From NCBI RefSeq assembly GCF_000150275.1, contig NW_002060943.1:11470878-11534877 (forward strand): a stretch of 64,000 bases of DNA, read 5' to 3'. Position numbers and translations under genes: made by a program. Shown piece by piece: positions 27,174-41,555 of the stretch (position 1 is its first letter; each line of letters opens with the position of its first letter). The notes under the pieces were generated by a model, which was given only the letters and a program-made list of their open reading frames with translations, ran no database searches and had not been told where the DNA came from. The stretch is from Trichoplax adhaerens. Its lineage: Eukaryota > Placozoa > Uniplacotomia > Trichoplacea > Trichoplacidae.

Positions 27174-30100
27174 TTAAACCATAAAGACAACAAATATAAT
27201 GAAAAAAATCATTAATACACCAAATATCTTAATCATTAGCCAACGATTAGACGAAATGGATTGAAAATATTTTAAAATTTCACTATGAGCAGCTTCTACA
27301 TTTGCTTGTGTATCTTCAACGTTTGCATCGATCCTATTGAAATCGTAGTCAATTAATTCTATTTATAAGTGGGAAAAATGACGGTATCAAATATACCTCA
27401 GAACTTGCTCTTCCTGCTCTTTCACCATAGTAGCTAATTGTTGAAATATACCACCTAATTCTACAATAGTAGACTCAATATTTTCCATCGTTTCAGCCCT
27501 GTCTTGTATGTAATTATCCTAAAAGAGGTAGTAGAAAATATAAGATGTTCCAGATGTTAGCTGCGTCGTAGCGTATTATCATCGGTATTTTACGCTAATA
27601 GTAAATACCTGTTGATCTATTAACTGCATTTGGTGATGGGGACTATCCAATGAATCCATATTTATGGAAACTGACGAATTATTTCTTCGTAGTAACACTA
27701 TAAAAAAAATAATTGATGAAAGACAGATACGAATTTGCTTACATTAAAAAAAATATTTATATCTACCAGATTGTTCGTTATTATCCGTTGGTGTGTACAT
27801 TGGTACCGGAGCAGTAGAGAATTGTTCACGTCGCTCCTTCTGTTGTTTTAGATTCTAAAAATTGATTATATGTGCCTAATTTAAATTCTAATCGACATCC
27901 TTTTTTAAATCATAAATATATACTTGTTCATTAATTATTAATTGTAACTAAATTCTACTTACGGCGGTACGGATCTCTAAAACACCTTTAAAATCTTTCG
28001 ACATAGAGGCTAACCTAGACTGTTGACAATCAACAAAATGTAATTAAATTAAGGGCTACATTGATATAATACAGTTGTTTAGTCATCAATAAGTATATCA
28101 TAATACTTCGTTATTAACCATAATATCATGATAGCACTTAAATTTTGGAATACATACAGCTTCCATAATTGAATGACTATTTAATTGTTTGTATATAAAT
28201 TTAGTACGATAATGTCAACAATGTCACTACAAGGATTCTGTATTTTATTGTGCCCGTACTTTTACTGCTAGATATTATAAATTTTAACAACGAACCTGTA
28301 AAGAATATAAAACGGAATTAGAGTGTGTTTGTATATGCCGACCATTATGCATGTTCTTTAACCTGGCGATCTGAAAGGTTATACGTTAGTTAACGATTGA
28401 ATAGTAATTGTTAAAAGTTAAAAATTACAATCAAAATCTATGAATATCAATAACAGAATAAGAGAGTTGAACTTTGGTTCTACACTTACTTCTCGTAGTT
28501 GTGCTATTTGTCTATTTAGGTCATTAATATCCTGTCAAAACAATTACGCTCGTTTATTTCAGAATAAATCGCTTCCAAGTCAGTACAAATTAAATGTTAC
28601 TATATTATTGTATCATGTTTATAACTGGATTAAACATATAAAAATAAGTACGTTTAAGCAAGAATTTAACTTGATAACAATTATACCACTTCGTATATTA
28701 ATACATATACGTCTATATCCTATAGCTAGTACAACATACCTAAACATGTTACTAAGTTTATCAATTATTTCATACATATGATAATGAGGAATGTCACAAT
28801 GTAGTTATTTTACCTGTTTAATTATATTAGTTAGCTGTTGTATTTCTAATGGTTTATCATCGAATAATGACATCTTCTTCGCCACTATGAATAAACAGAA
28901 ATCAATGCAGCACAATTATTTATAGTCTTTGGCTACATGTGCAGTTAAAACCGATACAGTGATCTCAAAACTTTACGTTGCAGTAAAACTATACAATGTC
29001 AGTAAGGCAAAAGGACTTTTTTTAAGATATGTATAATAAAACATATCCTTTACATACAAGGAAGTTATTCATAACACATAACAGGATGCACATATAATTC
29101 ATTGATTCAACAGTTTTTCTACATATAACTATCTTCAGTATTTAGTGGAAAACCATTACGCCACTATGATTATGTTGATTCATATACTACTGTGACTACA
29201 TACTATAGGCAATAGCAACGGATAAGATTATGTCTGATTAATCTAATACCACTTCTTTACTCGATTTTTATAAAAACCTGATATTCAATTTTTAACTATC
29301 TTGATATTATACGATTTTCAACAGAATTATCGACCATATAAGAAAAATTTTTTCAATTTTTAAAAAAACTATCAAGAGGAACAATATGAGAACATGAAAC
29401 CGTCCATTTGCCAACATTATCTCTATCGTAAATGCTTTTTAGAAATGATACTTACGATTTGCTAATTTCTCCAATTTTTTAAAAGTATTTGCGATATCGT
29501 TGCCGATACGCCTAAAATAATATACAGACAAAGATTAATTAATAATAATAATTAATGTATATCCAATAAAATTTACTGCTATTGAAAATAAAAATTATTG
29601 ATGTTTGTTTAGAATCAACGTTAAATTTGAAACGGTCATTCCTAATAGTATCGCCAATGATACGGTATTGAAATAACTAGTCACAGTGAAATTCAATACT
29701 CAGTTCTACCTAAGTGATGAATACGTCTGTACTGTTATGTCAGAAGGTTAATCCTTCTAATTAATCATCAGCATGAAATGGGAATTTATAATGACGCTTC
29801 ATAAATTCAATTAAAGCTATACTCTGCAAATGGCCTATAATGCAAACAACAAATCCTTACTTTGCTACAATAGAGAACTCGCTAGGATTGGCATGTCGTG
29901 ACTGACTTCGAGAGTTCATTCCATCTTTATTCTACAAATTTCAAGCCAGATCAAAAAAATAATAACACATTTTTAGAGAACTGCGTACAGTATGTGTATA
30001 TCAGTAGACAGTAAACAGTCGTGTAATATAAAATTGGAAGCTAGAACACCAATAGTAAAAAGGATGATACCGTCGTATTATTACCAACTTCTTATAACCG

Positions 30101-30535
30101 TATTCTGCTGTAGTTGCATACTGTACTACCGTACTGTACATACTACAGCTTCCAATTTTAACAAATTATGATGTGGTAAAATTTTCAATGAATGTAGAAT
30201 ACTCAAGGAAATAGTACCACAATTTATCTTTTATGTCACCGAATTTCAATGAATCAATACTGATGTATTGATACAGTACAATTTTTTTTTTTGAAGGGGG
30301 GAGGAAAGAGGGATAAATGCAGTTGTTTCATGATCATTTAAAAATTTCAGTCAAGATATTCTACCAACTCTATTTACAACGCTATACAGGAGTTGATTCA
30401 TCATCCTATTACCTGTTTGTTTTGTAAGGTCTTGGCCACTAGCATGAATTCGGCAGTTCTATCTCGACTGGATGAGTTGGAGATTCCGGAGAAGAAATTT
30501 AATGAATTTACGCTTTGATCTTTATCGTTGGACAT
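27174..30535 (-). CDS. STX5: Syntaxin-5, Golgi Qa-SNARE
   Basis: Qa-SNARE for ER-Golgi and intra-Golgi membrane fusion. Eleven exons: 30535-30413, 29931-29861, 29511-29456, 28884-28814, 28531-28490, 28370-28296, 28019-27963, 27854-27767, 27697-27609, 27518-27397, 27333-27174; phases agree, 317 residues. The N-terminal SSRDRTAEFMLVAKTLQ matches the DRTxEF peptide that binds Sly1. The Habc region holds RIGNDIANTFKKLEKL, SLFDDKPLEIQQLT and GRHIQTHSN. The SNARE motif holds TMENIESTIVELGGIFQQLA, with the zero-layer glutamine in FQQ. One C-terminal membrane anchor follows SNRWLMIKIF. I start at MSNDKDQ; the frame stays open 32 codons further up to an ATG at 30631 and includes RRR, which may represent a long form. 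Head-to-head with CLSPN. Confidence 0.95.
30029..30160. mobile_element. Possible miniature inverted-repeat element in STX5 intron 1
   Basis: A 14-bp perfect inverted repeat, TAAAATTGGAAGCT at 30029-30042 and its reverse complement AGCTTCCAATTTTA at 30147-30160, bounds 132 bp without coding capacity. The right end carries TACTGTACTACCGTACTGTAC just inside the terminus. I do not see a clear target-site duplication. The size and ends resemble a MITE; a chance hairpin is the alternative. Confidence 0.4.
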
Positions 30536-30984
30536 CCCCGATGAATTTAAGTTACGCCGACGAGCAATTGCTAATGTAAAGTAATAGAATATTAGTAGAT
30601 AAAATGACTTGTTCCATCGATTCAATATCATTTACTGTATGTATATAGTTTCTACCGTCGCCTTGAAAATGAGTGGACAACGGCAATCGGTTTATTTATG
30701 AATATGATCGATTGCTATACATTCATGCATGTCTTCCACGATCTGCCCATCCTGAATAGGCATTGTACAGTATTTTGAAGATATAGTTGGACCGATCGTT
30801 ATGCCGTACTACCAGTAATTTTTATTGTAGCGATAAGTATAATCTTCCATTCAATTGAACACTATTAGTCCTTTCTTTCTATACGATGAATCACTTCTAA
30901 CTTGTTTCAATTTCAAGAAGAACATTGATTGAAAAAATGGCTACCAACTACATTGTAAAATGCACTACTGAAACAGTGCAGGCT

Positions 30985-31010
30985 GTGTACTGTACAGTAC
31001 TGTAGTACAC
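30985..31010. repeat. Short (A/T)GTAC cluster on the STX5 side
   Basis: Reads GTGTACTGTACAGTACTGTAG and runs into TACAC, a self-complementary core of the same family as the larger arrays. It lies 450 bp upstream of the syntaxin-5 start. Confidence 0.8.
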
Positions 31011-31241
31011 CGTTGAAAATCTTATCTACCATATTCTTCCTACCCTAGCAGCAAGGTTATGACTACGGCTAAAGTTGCGAGTTCATATTCAATTCGTTAT
31101 TAATTCAATCTTACCATCCATAATTATAGTTGATCTCTGTTAAATAGGATATAGAATAATGAGATGAAACCACTACTCCCAACTGCTTACGGCTAATCAA
31201 AATTTAGAAGCATATTTTGGGGGAACAACACGCAGCCACAA

Positions 31242-31249
31242 TGACGTGG
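31242..31249 (+). promoter_or_regulatory. Possible UPR element (TGACGTGG) upstream of STX5
   Basis: Exact TGACGTGG, the XBP1/ATF6-type core, about 0.7 kb upstream of the syntaxin-5 start. The same 8-mer occurs upstream of golgin-84 and once inside FoxG coding sequence, so chance is not excluded. Confidence 0.3.
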
Positions 31250-31310
31250 AAGATGCAGTATCGTATTGGATTGCACAGCGTCTGGTCATCCCGTCCAGTC
31301 CAGTCCGTTT

Positions 31311-31440
31311 TTACAGTACATTGCACAGTAGCCGTACAGTACGGTGTACTGTACTGTAGTGTACTGTACACTGTACTCTTCTACTGCTGCTAAATCGGTG
31401 CATACTGTACTGTGTCATTCTAACATGGACTACTGTACTA
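31311..31440. repeat. (A/T)GTAC palindromic pentamer array, STX5/CLSPN (left block)
   Basis: Includes TACAGTACATTGCACAGTAG, CCGTACAGTACGGTGTACTG and GTGTACTGTACACTGTAC, with later single units at 31401-31412 and 31431-31440. The block is higher in G+C than its flanks. Confidence 0.88.
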
Positions 31441-31564
31441 AAAGAAGACTTGGACAGATCACTTGAGCGGATGGACATTTTCGGCCTCATCTCGTTAAAG
31501 TAGAGTATGTACGTATTTTGCCAAACACGTCGTTATGGCAGTACTTTAGTATGCAGACGGTTGA

Positions 31565-31930
31565 TTTGAATTTGACAGATATTTTCTCAATTAAATAATA
31601 ATAATTGAATATTACATTGAATCTTATTCTACTATACACTGCACAGTGTACAGCACAGTGGTTATTTTCCCCTATTTGAATTTGACTGATACTTTCTCAA
31701 TTAAATAAATAATATTACATTGAATCTTATTCCACTGTTCACTGCACAGTGTACAGCACAGTGATCATTTTTTCCTATTTAAATTTGACTGATATTTTCT
31801 CAATTAAATAATATTACATTGAATCTTATTCTACTGTACACTGCACAGTGGTTATTTTTCCCTATTTGAATTTGACCGATATTTTCTCAATTAAATAATA
31901 TATTACATTGAATCATGGTCACTTTTCCAT
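31565..31930. repeat. Four-unit minisatellite with internal palindromes
   Basis: Units start near 31565, 31675, 31778 and 31865 (lengths about 110, 103 and 87 bp plus a partial last unit). Each begins TTTGAATTTGAC(A/T/C)GATA-TTTTCTCAATTAAATA, then ATTACATTGAATC, and the first three end in CACTGCACAGTG-type palindromes and a T/C-rich stretch. Differences between units are mostly small deletions, so this array is younger than the others in the window. Confidence 0.9.
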
Positions 31931-31995
31931 ATTTACGTCCTCATTTGGTAAGAAAAGTCCGTCTGTCTATAAGACAGTCTGTATAGTGTACCATA

Positions 31996-32130
31996 GCGTA
32001 CTGTACCTACTGTACCTACTGTACCGTACGGTGCACTACAAAGTACTGCAGATTACAGTACTCTGTACTGTACTGCATTCAAAGAAAGAGTACTGTACAG
32101 TACTACTGTACAGTACACTGAGTGTACAGT
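31996..32130. repeat. (A/T)GTAC palindromic pentamer array, STX5/CLSPN (right block)
   Basis: Includes GCGTACTGTACCTACTGTAC, CCGTACGGTGCAC, GAGTACTGTACAGTACTACT and GTACAGTACACTGAGTGTAC. It lies 350-480 bp before the claspin start. A further unit, TACTGTACTGTAG, is at about 32250. Confidence 0.88.
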
Positions 32131-32175
32131 CTGTATCTGTGACTCGAAGCGGATGGACAGAGCGGACCGACTGGA

Positions 32176-32186
32176 TTTGGCGCCAA
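32176..32186. promoter_or_regulatory. E2F-like site upstream of claspin
   Basis: TTTGGCGCCAA, a near-perfect palindromic match to the E2F consensus TTTSGCGCSAAA, about 290 bp upstream of the claspin start. CLSPN is an established E2F target in mammals. The match is direct; binding is inferred. Confidence 0.5.
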
Positions 32187-32477
32187 CTTTGAATGACTGA
32201 TACCCCTTGTTCAGTCAGCGAACAGGAGCAAGGCAGTTGCCGCGGCCTATACTGTACTGTAGACGAAACCTTTCCAAGTTGGCAGCCTGCTCACGGCCTA
32301 GGACAATTTATAGCCTGTAAAAGATTATGTTTCATGCAACTTTATCGATTCCTCGTTCACTGGATAGCTAGCTCAAACTCAACCATTCAAAATTATAGAA
32401 AGAATTGAATCAAAAAATTTCTTTCTACACGCGTATCTTGGCCTTGCAACTTTCTACGAAGAAGCGAACGAGAAAAG

Positions 32478-35400
32478 ATGGTCACCGATGCAGAAATTCT
32501 ATCACAGGTTCAATTTTGGGGGGGGAGGGTTATCTTGATATTGTTGAACTACAGCAAATAAATTAAACTATCTTGACTGTCATCGTATAGTAAGATACAA
32601 CTCTGAATATTCAATTTCTGATCTTGACACAAAATGACTATTTATACTCAACTTAAAAATAGGCAAATAATAGTGTAATCATGATGATGATTTTTATTAA
32701 CCAGGCAATACAATCCGAACAACACTTAGATGATACTGACGGCGAAAATGTCAGTACTCCTCCACCACAGAGTAGCCCTACTACACAAGCAAAAGAAGAC
32801 AACAACCTCCAATGGGATGATCAATGGCCTGGTGAACATGAAAGCGATTCTGACGATAGTGAAGTGAATTTCACAAGAAAGAAAAAGATTCAACGAAGTA
32901 AAAAATCACCTGCTAAAGAAAATACCAAGTCCAAGGTAACGATGATGAATTAGCCTGTAGATTAAATTAAAATCGAATGATCAATATCATTCGTAGAGTG
33001 GGAATACAATGTACGTGTATTAATTTAATAGGAATCTTTGATGGTATCGATTTCATACTAGTTGTATTTAGCGACTTTGAATCCAAGCAAAGATGAATAT
33101 TAAGCATATGTAAAATTCAATTTCCAAATTTTTACAACCATGCAACATTTATTATACCACAGTACAGTATATATCGTACAAATAATACACTTGTGTAGAA
33201 CTGATTATTTTACGGAATAATACAATCACGTATTCCTGACTGTCATTACAAGGCACAGTTAAATATTTCTGTACAACATTGAATTAAATGATATTTGTTA
33301 CTGCATCCAATTCATTAGTACAGTGATACTATATGCACAAATACAACATACAACGGCTCTTAGAGTAAATATACCATATCTATATTAATTGCAATCATCA
33401 AAAGTACAGGAAACGCAAATTAATAGCATTTTATATTTTTTGATGTGACTATTTAACCAACTCAAGCATAATAGCTAATTTTTCACTTTCATATTTATTT
33501 AAACAGTCGCCACACAATCGGAAAGCCAAATTACAACAACTACATAGTCAATCGCAAAAGCTTATCCGAGGTGAGTTACAAGTGAACAATCTATTCATTG
33601 TATATTTGTGTAGCATCTTTAAAGTCCGCAAAGATTTAATACATTATGTGACTATAAATCTTTTCCTAAAACCCAGATAGTTTACATTTTACGTAAATTT
33701 TTAATAATACGATCAAATTATTGTATCTAAGATTTCCCTTACCTTATTACTATAAACTGAAGTTTTTCTATTGGTATCACACATTTAGAATCGGACTTGA
33801 ACATTCCTCGCTATACACCAGCGGTAAAACCTTTAAGTGATTGTCTAGCTAAAATTCAGCAGCTTCAGGATCCTGAGAAGTATGTTAACACTACTTCATG
33901 ATTAATTTAAACAATTAAGTAAAATATCTTCTGCAGCATTTTATATCATTCGCCTTATTTATAATCAAGTACTGTAGCACATTTCTTTATAAATAGCCAT
34001 TATTATAATAAGGATAAGCTTACACTGAATTGTTATAAATTTACAATATACCGCAAATAATCTTCCATCATAGGATGCCGATTCAAAAATAAAATTAAAT
34101 CATTGCAAAGATATATAACTACAATCAAAATAGTTTTAATTTTTACTAATAAATATCCAACTAAATTTGTTCGCTCTATCTATCAGGAATAAATCTACAG
34201 GTTTTCATCTCAGATCAGTCAGCCAACTCCGTAAAAACATCAAACTTGAGAGGATAGCCCCCAAAATTTTACCAAGTCTTACTAAGCCATCTAACGATGT
34301 TCTAATTTTATCGAATGCAGGTCAGCTATATGATGTTAATCTAATAATTTACCTTGCTTTGCTTAAAATACCGATAAAATCATTTGACCATAAACCAGAT
34401 TCAGTAACACCACAATCCAGAAAATAATGACTTTCAATATTTTTCAACATTTCCATAATAGATAATAAATGTGATAATGCGATTAATCGCTTTAAAAACC
34501 GATTCAATAAGCATAATCCAGTAAAATCACGGAAAGCTTCAGGTAAGTTAGCTCAATATGATTAAATTTGCCCAATTCGAAATCTAAATAGCAATCGCCG
34601 TCAAGTCATGTTGCTTCTATTAACGATAATTACAGAACGTGCCAAAGTCAATATTTTAGTGAAAGAGAAAGATCAGCTACAAACATTGGAACTAGAATTG
34701 CCGGAGAATAACGATAAAATTAGCTCTATTCTAAAGCCAGACGAAATTGATACCATCAAAACGCCAGGTATGGAGATCAGGTGTACCTATACCTAATATA
34801 GATAAGTTTATTTTATTTCTCAAAAATCTTTAAAATTATAATTCTAGGAGCCAAAAAAGCCATTGTTAAAACTAGGTTACATGCAAAGATGGTAGAACGA
34901 CGAAGAAATGAACGACTGGCTATGGAAGAAGAGCAAAAAATTGATGAGGAAGAGTTTGACGATGAGGAGGAAGAATTGACGCCTGATGACCAAGACGACT
35001 TTGATACTGATGTTGTCGACGAAGAGGACGAAGACGAAAACAAGGATAGCAACGAAGATACCGACGATGAAGAACTTCTCAATAGTTATATTCATGTAGG
35101 AATGAATAGTAATAAGTCGCCTATATCAAACTCATTGGACAAGAATGTTATGGAAATGTCTACCATAGATGAAAAACGTAAAATAATTTTACTTTTAAAG
35201 ATTTCCATAGCAGTAATCTCAACTTTATTATTAACTAATTTATCAAACGGATTAATTTTATCTTTACTGCAATATAACGTATATTAATTAAATTATACGA
35301 TGCAAATTATATTCTATTAGAGAACCAACCAGCTAAAGATAATACTCTAGATCTATTCAACAAGAATAGCAATTCAGACGCGGTAAATAATGATTCCCGA

Positions 35401-38092
35401 GACAAATGGGACAGCACAAACTTTCTACGACAGCAAAGTATTCATTTAACATGGGACGGAACTCAGACATTTGATTATAACGACAATTTGGAACAAGGTC
35501 TGCAACTTATTTGACTGATTTATGTAATGGAATTTATTGCTTCACCTTAAATGCTATAATTTGATTAAATACTAGATATAGATCAAGGCTCTAATAAAAA
35601 TGAGAAAGGAGACGAAAGCAATATACCATCTAGCTTTGACTATTTTAGTTTACCTCCTGCTCAAATCCCGAAAAATTTTACCAAACCTAAAAGTGCACGT
35701 TGTTCTCCAGATTTATTCCTGTCGCCTCAAATTGTAGATAAAACACCTACAGCCGAACTTAAGGCAAGTATAATAAATTATTATGATACATACTTTCTCA
35801 ATTCACTTTAACAGTAGCTTTGACTAATTTTAACTGAATGTATGTTATAATTCCCCAGTCAACAAGACTTGCCGAACTAACTTTACCAGTGGAAGACTCT
35901 CAAGTAATAAACCCCAAATAGTTATATATAAAAATTTTCCAGAAAAAATACTTTGATTATTAAATCATTAAATGCTAGCGCTCGCTACTACGGCTGATCC
36001 AATATGTAGAAATCATTAATTTATTAACTGTCAGTTGCACAATTCTTTAGGATTTATATGAGTCGGAATCATCGGCTGCTACCCTTAATGAATCATTTCA
36101 ATTAGGAGAAGAACCTTCATCACTACGACTTCAAAAGTATGTAACACAGTATAACTTATATCACTACTTACCAATCGTCCTACTAAAGAAAAGTATCTCT
36201 CACAGAGTTTCAGCGGGATCGATCGGAGGTCGATCGTCCTTTGATCAGTTATTTGCCCAAGCAACTGTTGATCCCCAGGATAACATGGATGAATTACTAG
36301 AGCTATGTTCTGGTCAATTTTCGAATGAAACTACCCGACAAACATTCAAGAGCGCCTTTAGTAAAGTAAAAACAGCTGCGCAAAAGGAATTTTTAATCCC
36401 TGATGATGATGATAACAACGACATGGGAGATTCCGAAGTATCTACTAAAGAACTTAGGGAGGAAAACGACTGTGATGATAATTCGGTAAATGAGGACGCA
36501 ACGAGCGAGAGCAACAGTCAAGAAGTTGATAAAACGAAGAGGTACTATACTAATTAGCACTACTTGTTGATTGAGACTTCCCACTGAATGGTAAACGGAT
36601 GCAATATTACTAAATTGAAACCTTGTTATGCGTTTAGTACGATATCCGAACTGAAAAAAAACAAATTCCTTGACATGGAAGCAGAATTATCTGGTAGCGA
36701 AGTAAGTTCTGATGAGGACGACGATGGAGGTAGTGAACAATCAGAGTACGAGCGCGACTCAGATAATGATATGATATCAGACGAAGAAAAGTTAGCCGAT
36801 GAAATCGCAAAAGTTCACAAGTATGATCATACGATTATTCTATGTTCTCTCATTTAAGTACTAGTGAATAGTAACCAGTATTCAAAGTATCACTATTTAT
36901 TCATTCTTACTACCTTTAATTCGAACGGCAACGTTTATAGCAAAAAATTGCTAATTGAAGATAAAGCAAATCTTAGAGCTTTCCAGGAAAGATTTTTAGA
37001 AGGTTCGAAAAATATACTTTCTATTTATCTCGTTGTGAACTCTTGAATAAAAATTATCGGTAATATTTATTACAGATGGTGATTTATATGCCGAGGGTGG
37101 TAGAACTAGGCGTTTCAAGTGGAACAATCTAGGTACTTTTATGACTGTTATAATTATTTTTTAAAACGGTATGACTCACAAAATTTTTCCTATAGCGTCA
37201 GAAGATTCCCAGTTGGACTTATTTGGCGGAAATGATAGCGAAAACGAAAATGCCGTTAGCGAAATTATTTCTCAATCTGAAGTAAAGAAGCGTCGTGAGC
37301 GATTTGAGCGAGACACTTATGTTCGAGACAACTTGGTACAACAATATCTTGTATCATACACATTGATTTAAGATCACCCACTCAAACTTATTTGTTTTCT
37401 TGATACGAAACAACAGGCACACGAAAAAAAAATTGACCACATAGACGAGAACAGCCAAAGCATTTTAAGTCTCATAAAAGATGTCAGTAAAGGCCATGGT
37501 TAGTATCTTCTGGTAAAATTTTTATTTTTAGATTTTACTATGATATAATCTTTACCTGAAATAAAGTTAGTAAGCAAGCTCTGTCTATTTTTCAGTGCCT
37601 GCTAAGCCACAACCCTTAGAAAATGATTCGAAACCGGAAACTCCTAAGAAAATACTGGTAATGTACCTTTACTATATACTTATGCAAGATAATAATCATA
37701 ACACTTATAGTGAAATGCTTAATTTAGAAACGGCGAGGCTCTTTTCTCAATTTAAAGAAGCAAGCCCTATCTCGAATTTCCATATTTACATCAAATGGTA
37801 ACTGCGTAAGTGGATCTACTTCCAAAACGTTTGTTTTTAAATCGTTATCAGAAGGTGAATATAATGCCACTAGCGAAACGAGTGTAAGTAACCAAGCAAA
37901 TCCAAGATAAACTGTAGCACAATAATAGTACTGTATAACAATCGCTTACGTAGGTCCTAGCGCTCGAATTTAAATAATTAATGAATTATCTTTGCTTTAT
38001 AGCAAAAGAGAAAAATTGAAGCCGATGGTTGTAACGATAAAAAAAGACCTCTATTACTAGATAGATCAAACAGCATATTTAATCAACTGTAA
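32478..38092 (+). CDS. CLSPN: Claspin, replication-checkpoint mediator
   Basis: Adaptor that rides with the replication fork and presents Chk1 to ATR. Twenty-one exons: 32478-32507, 32705-32935, 33507-33570, 33789-33879, 34187-34320, 34462-34542, 34636-34767, 34848-35095, 35323-35497, 35582-35763, 35859-35903, 36051-36136, 36206-36541, 36638-36820, 36941-37002, 37076-37132, 37196-37335, 37417-37498, 37596-37657, 37728-37883, 38003-38092; phases agree, 888 residues (human 1339). Signatures: KLQQLHSQSQKLIRESDLNI, the acidic block after MVERRRNERLAMEEEQK, LPVEDSQDLYESE, one Chk1-binding motif MDELLELCSGQF, SGSEVSSDEDDDGG, LRAFQERFLEDGDLYAEGGR and FKWNNL, ending LLLDRSNSIFNQL. Exon 10 ends at a GC donor. 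Exon 1 (ten codons) is the least certain part. AATAAA overlaps the stop codon (38091-38096). Confidence 0.93.
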
Positions 38093-38472
38093 TAAAATGA
38101 ATAAATTTATTGATATACGTATATAAACGTACATATACATGTGTTTTGCTTGTTTAGTTCATTCCAAGTACTGTAATTTTTGCTGTAAAGTACCTAAACA
38201 TTGTGCTCATTATTATACAATACTACGATGGTCCATCGATGTGTGACGAAATCGATACCGATTTCAATTGTAAGTTTTGATATACGTATGTATATGCGTA
38301 CATACAGATATATATTTCATGTAAAATTATAAATAATTACAGTGACCATCATAAGCTGTTAATACGGTATTACGATTTATTTCAGTGTGCATATAACGTC
38401 ACAACATTGATTGGAGAAAAAATGGCCATTTTAAATAAAATTTTTTAAATGTTATTACAACTAATTCTAGAG
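38093..38472. other. Convergent 3' spacer CLSPN/NDUFAF7
   Basis: AT-rich, 380 bp. AATAAA hexamers at 38091-38096 and 38100-38105 serve claspin. No further feature is recognised. Confidence 0.6.

Positions 38473-41555
<3,083 letters not shown>

Larger units (their letters stand above)
30536..32477. promoter_or_regulatory. Divergent intergenic region STX5/CLSPN
   Basis: A 1.9-kb head-to-head interval. Contents from left: a possible upstream STX5 coding part with an acceptor-like site at about 30571, a short (A/T)GTAC cluster (30985-31010), TGACGTGG at 31242-31249, a large (A/T)GTAC array (31311-31440), a four-unit minisatellite (31565-31930), another (A/T)GTAC array (31996-32130) and an E2F-like site (32176-32186). 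Open frames at 31908-32192 and 32193-32408 lie in these repeats and are not supported as genes. Confidence 0.65.

Noticed and set aside
31908-32408. Two adjacent plus-strand open frames of 94 and 71 codons
   Set aside because: They start in the minisatellite and run through the (A/T)GTAC array and the E2F-like promoter segment; no recognisable protein.
37798-37810. An intron in claspin after TCAAATG (donor GTAACT)
   Set aside because: The frame continues uninterrupted into the conserved KTFVFKSLSEGE block, so no intron is needed; splicing there breaks the phase.
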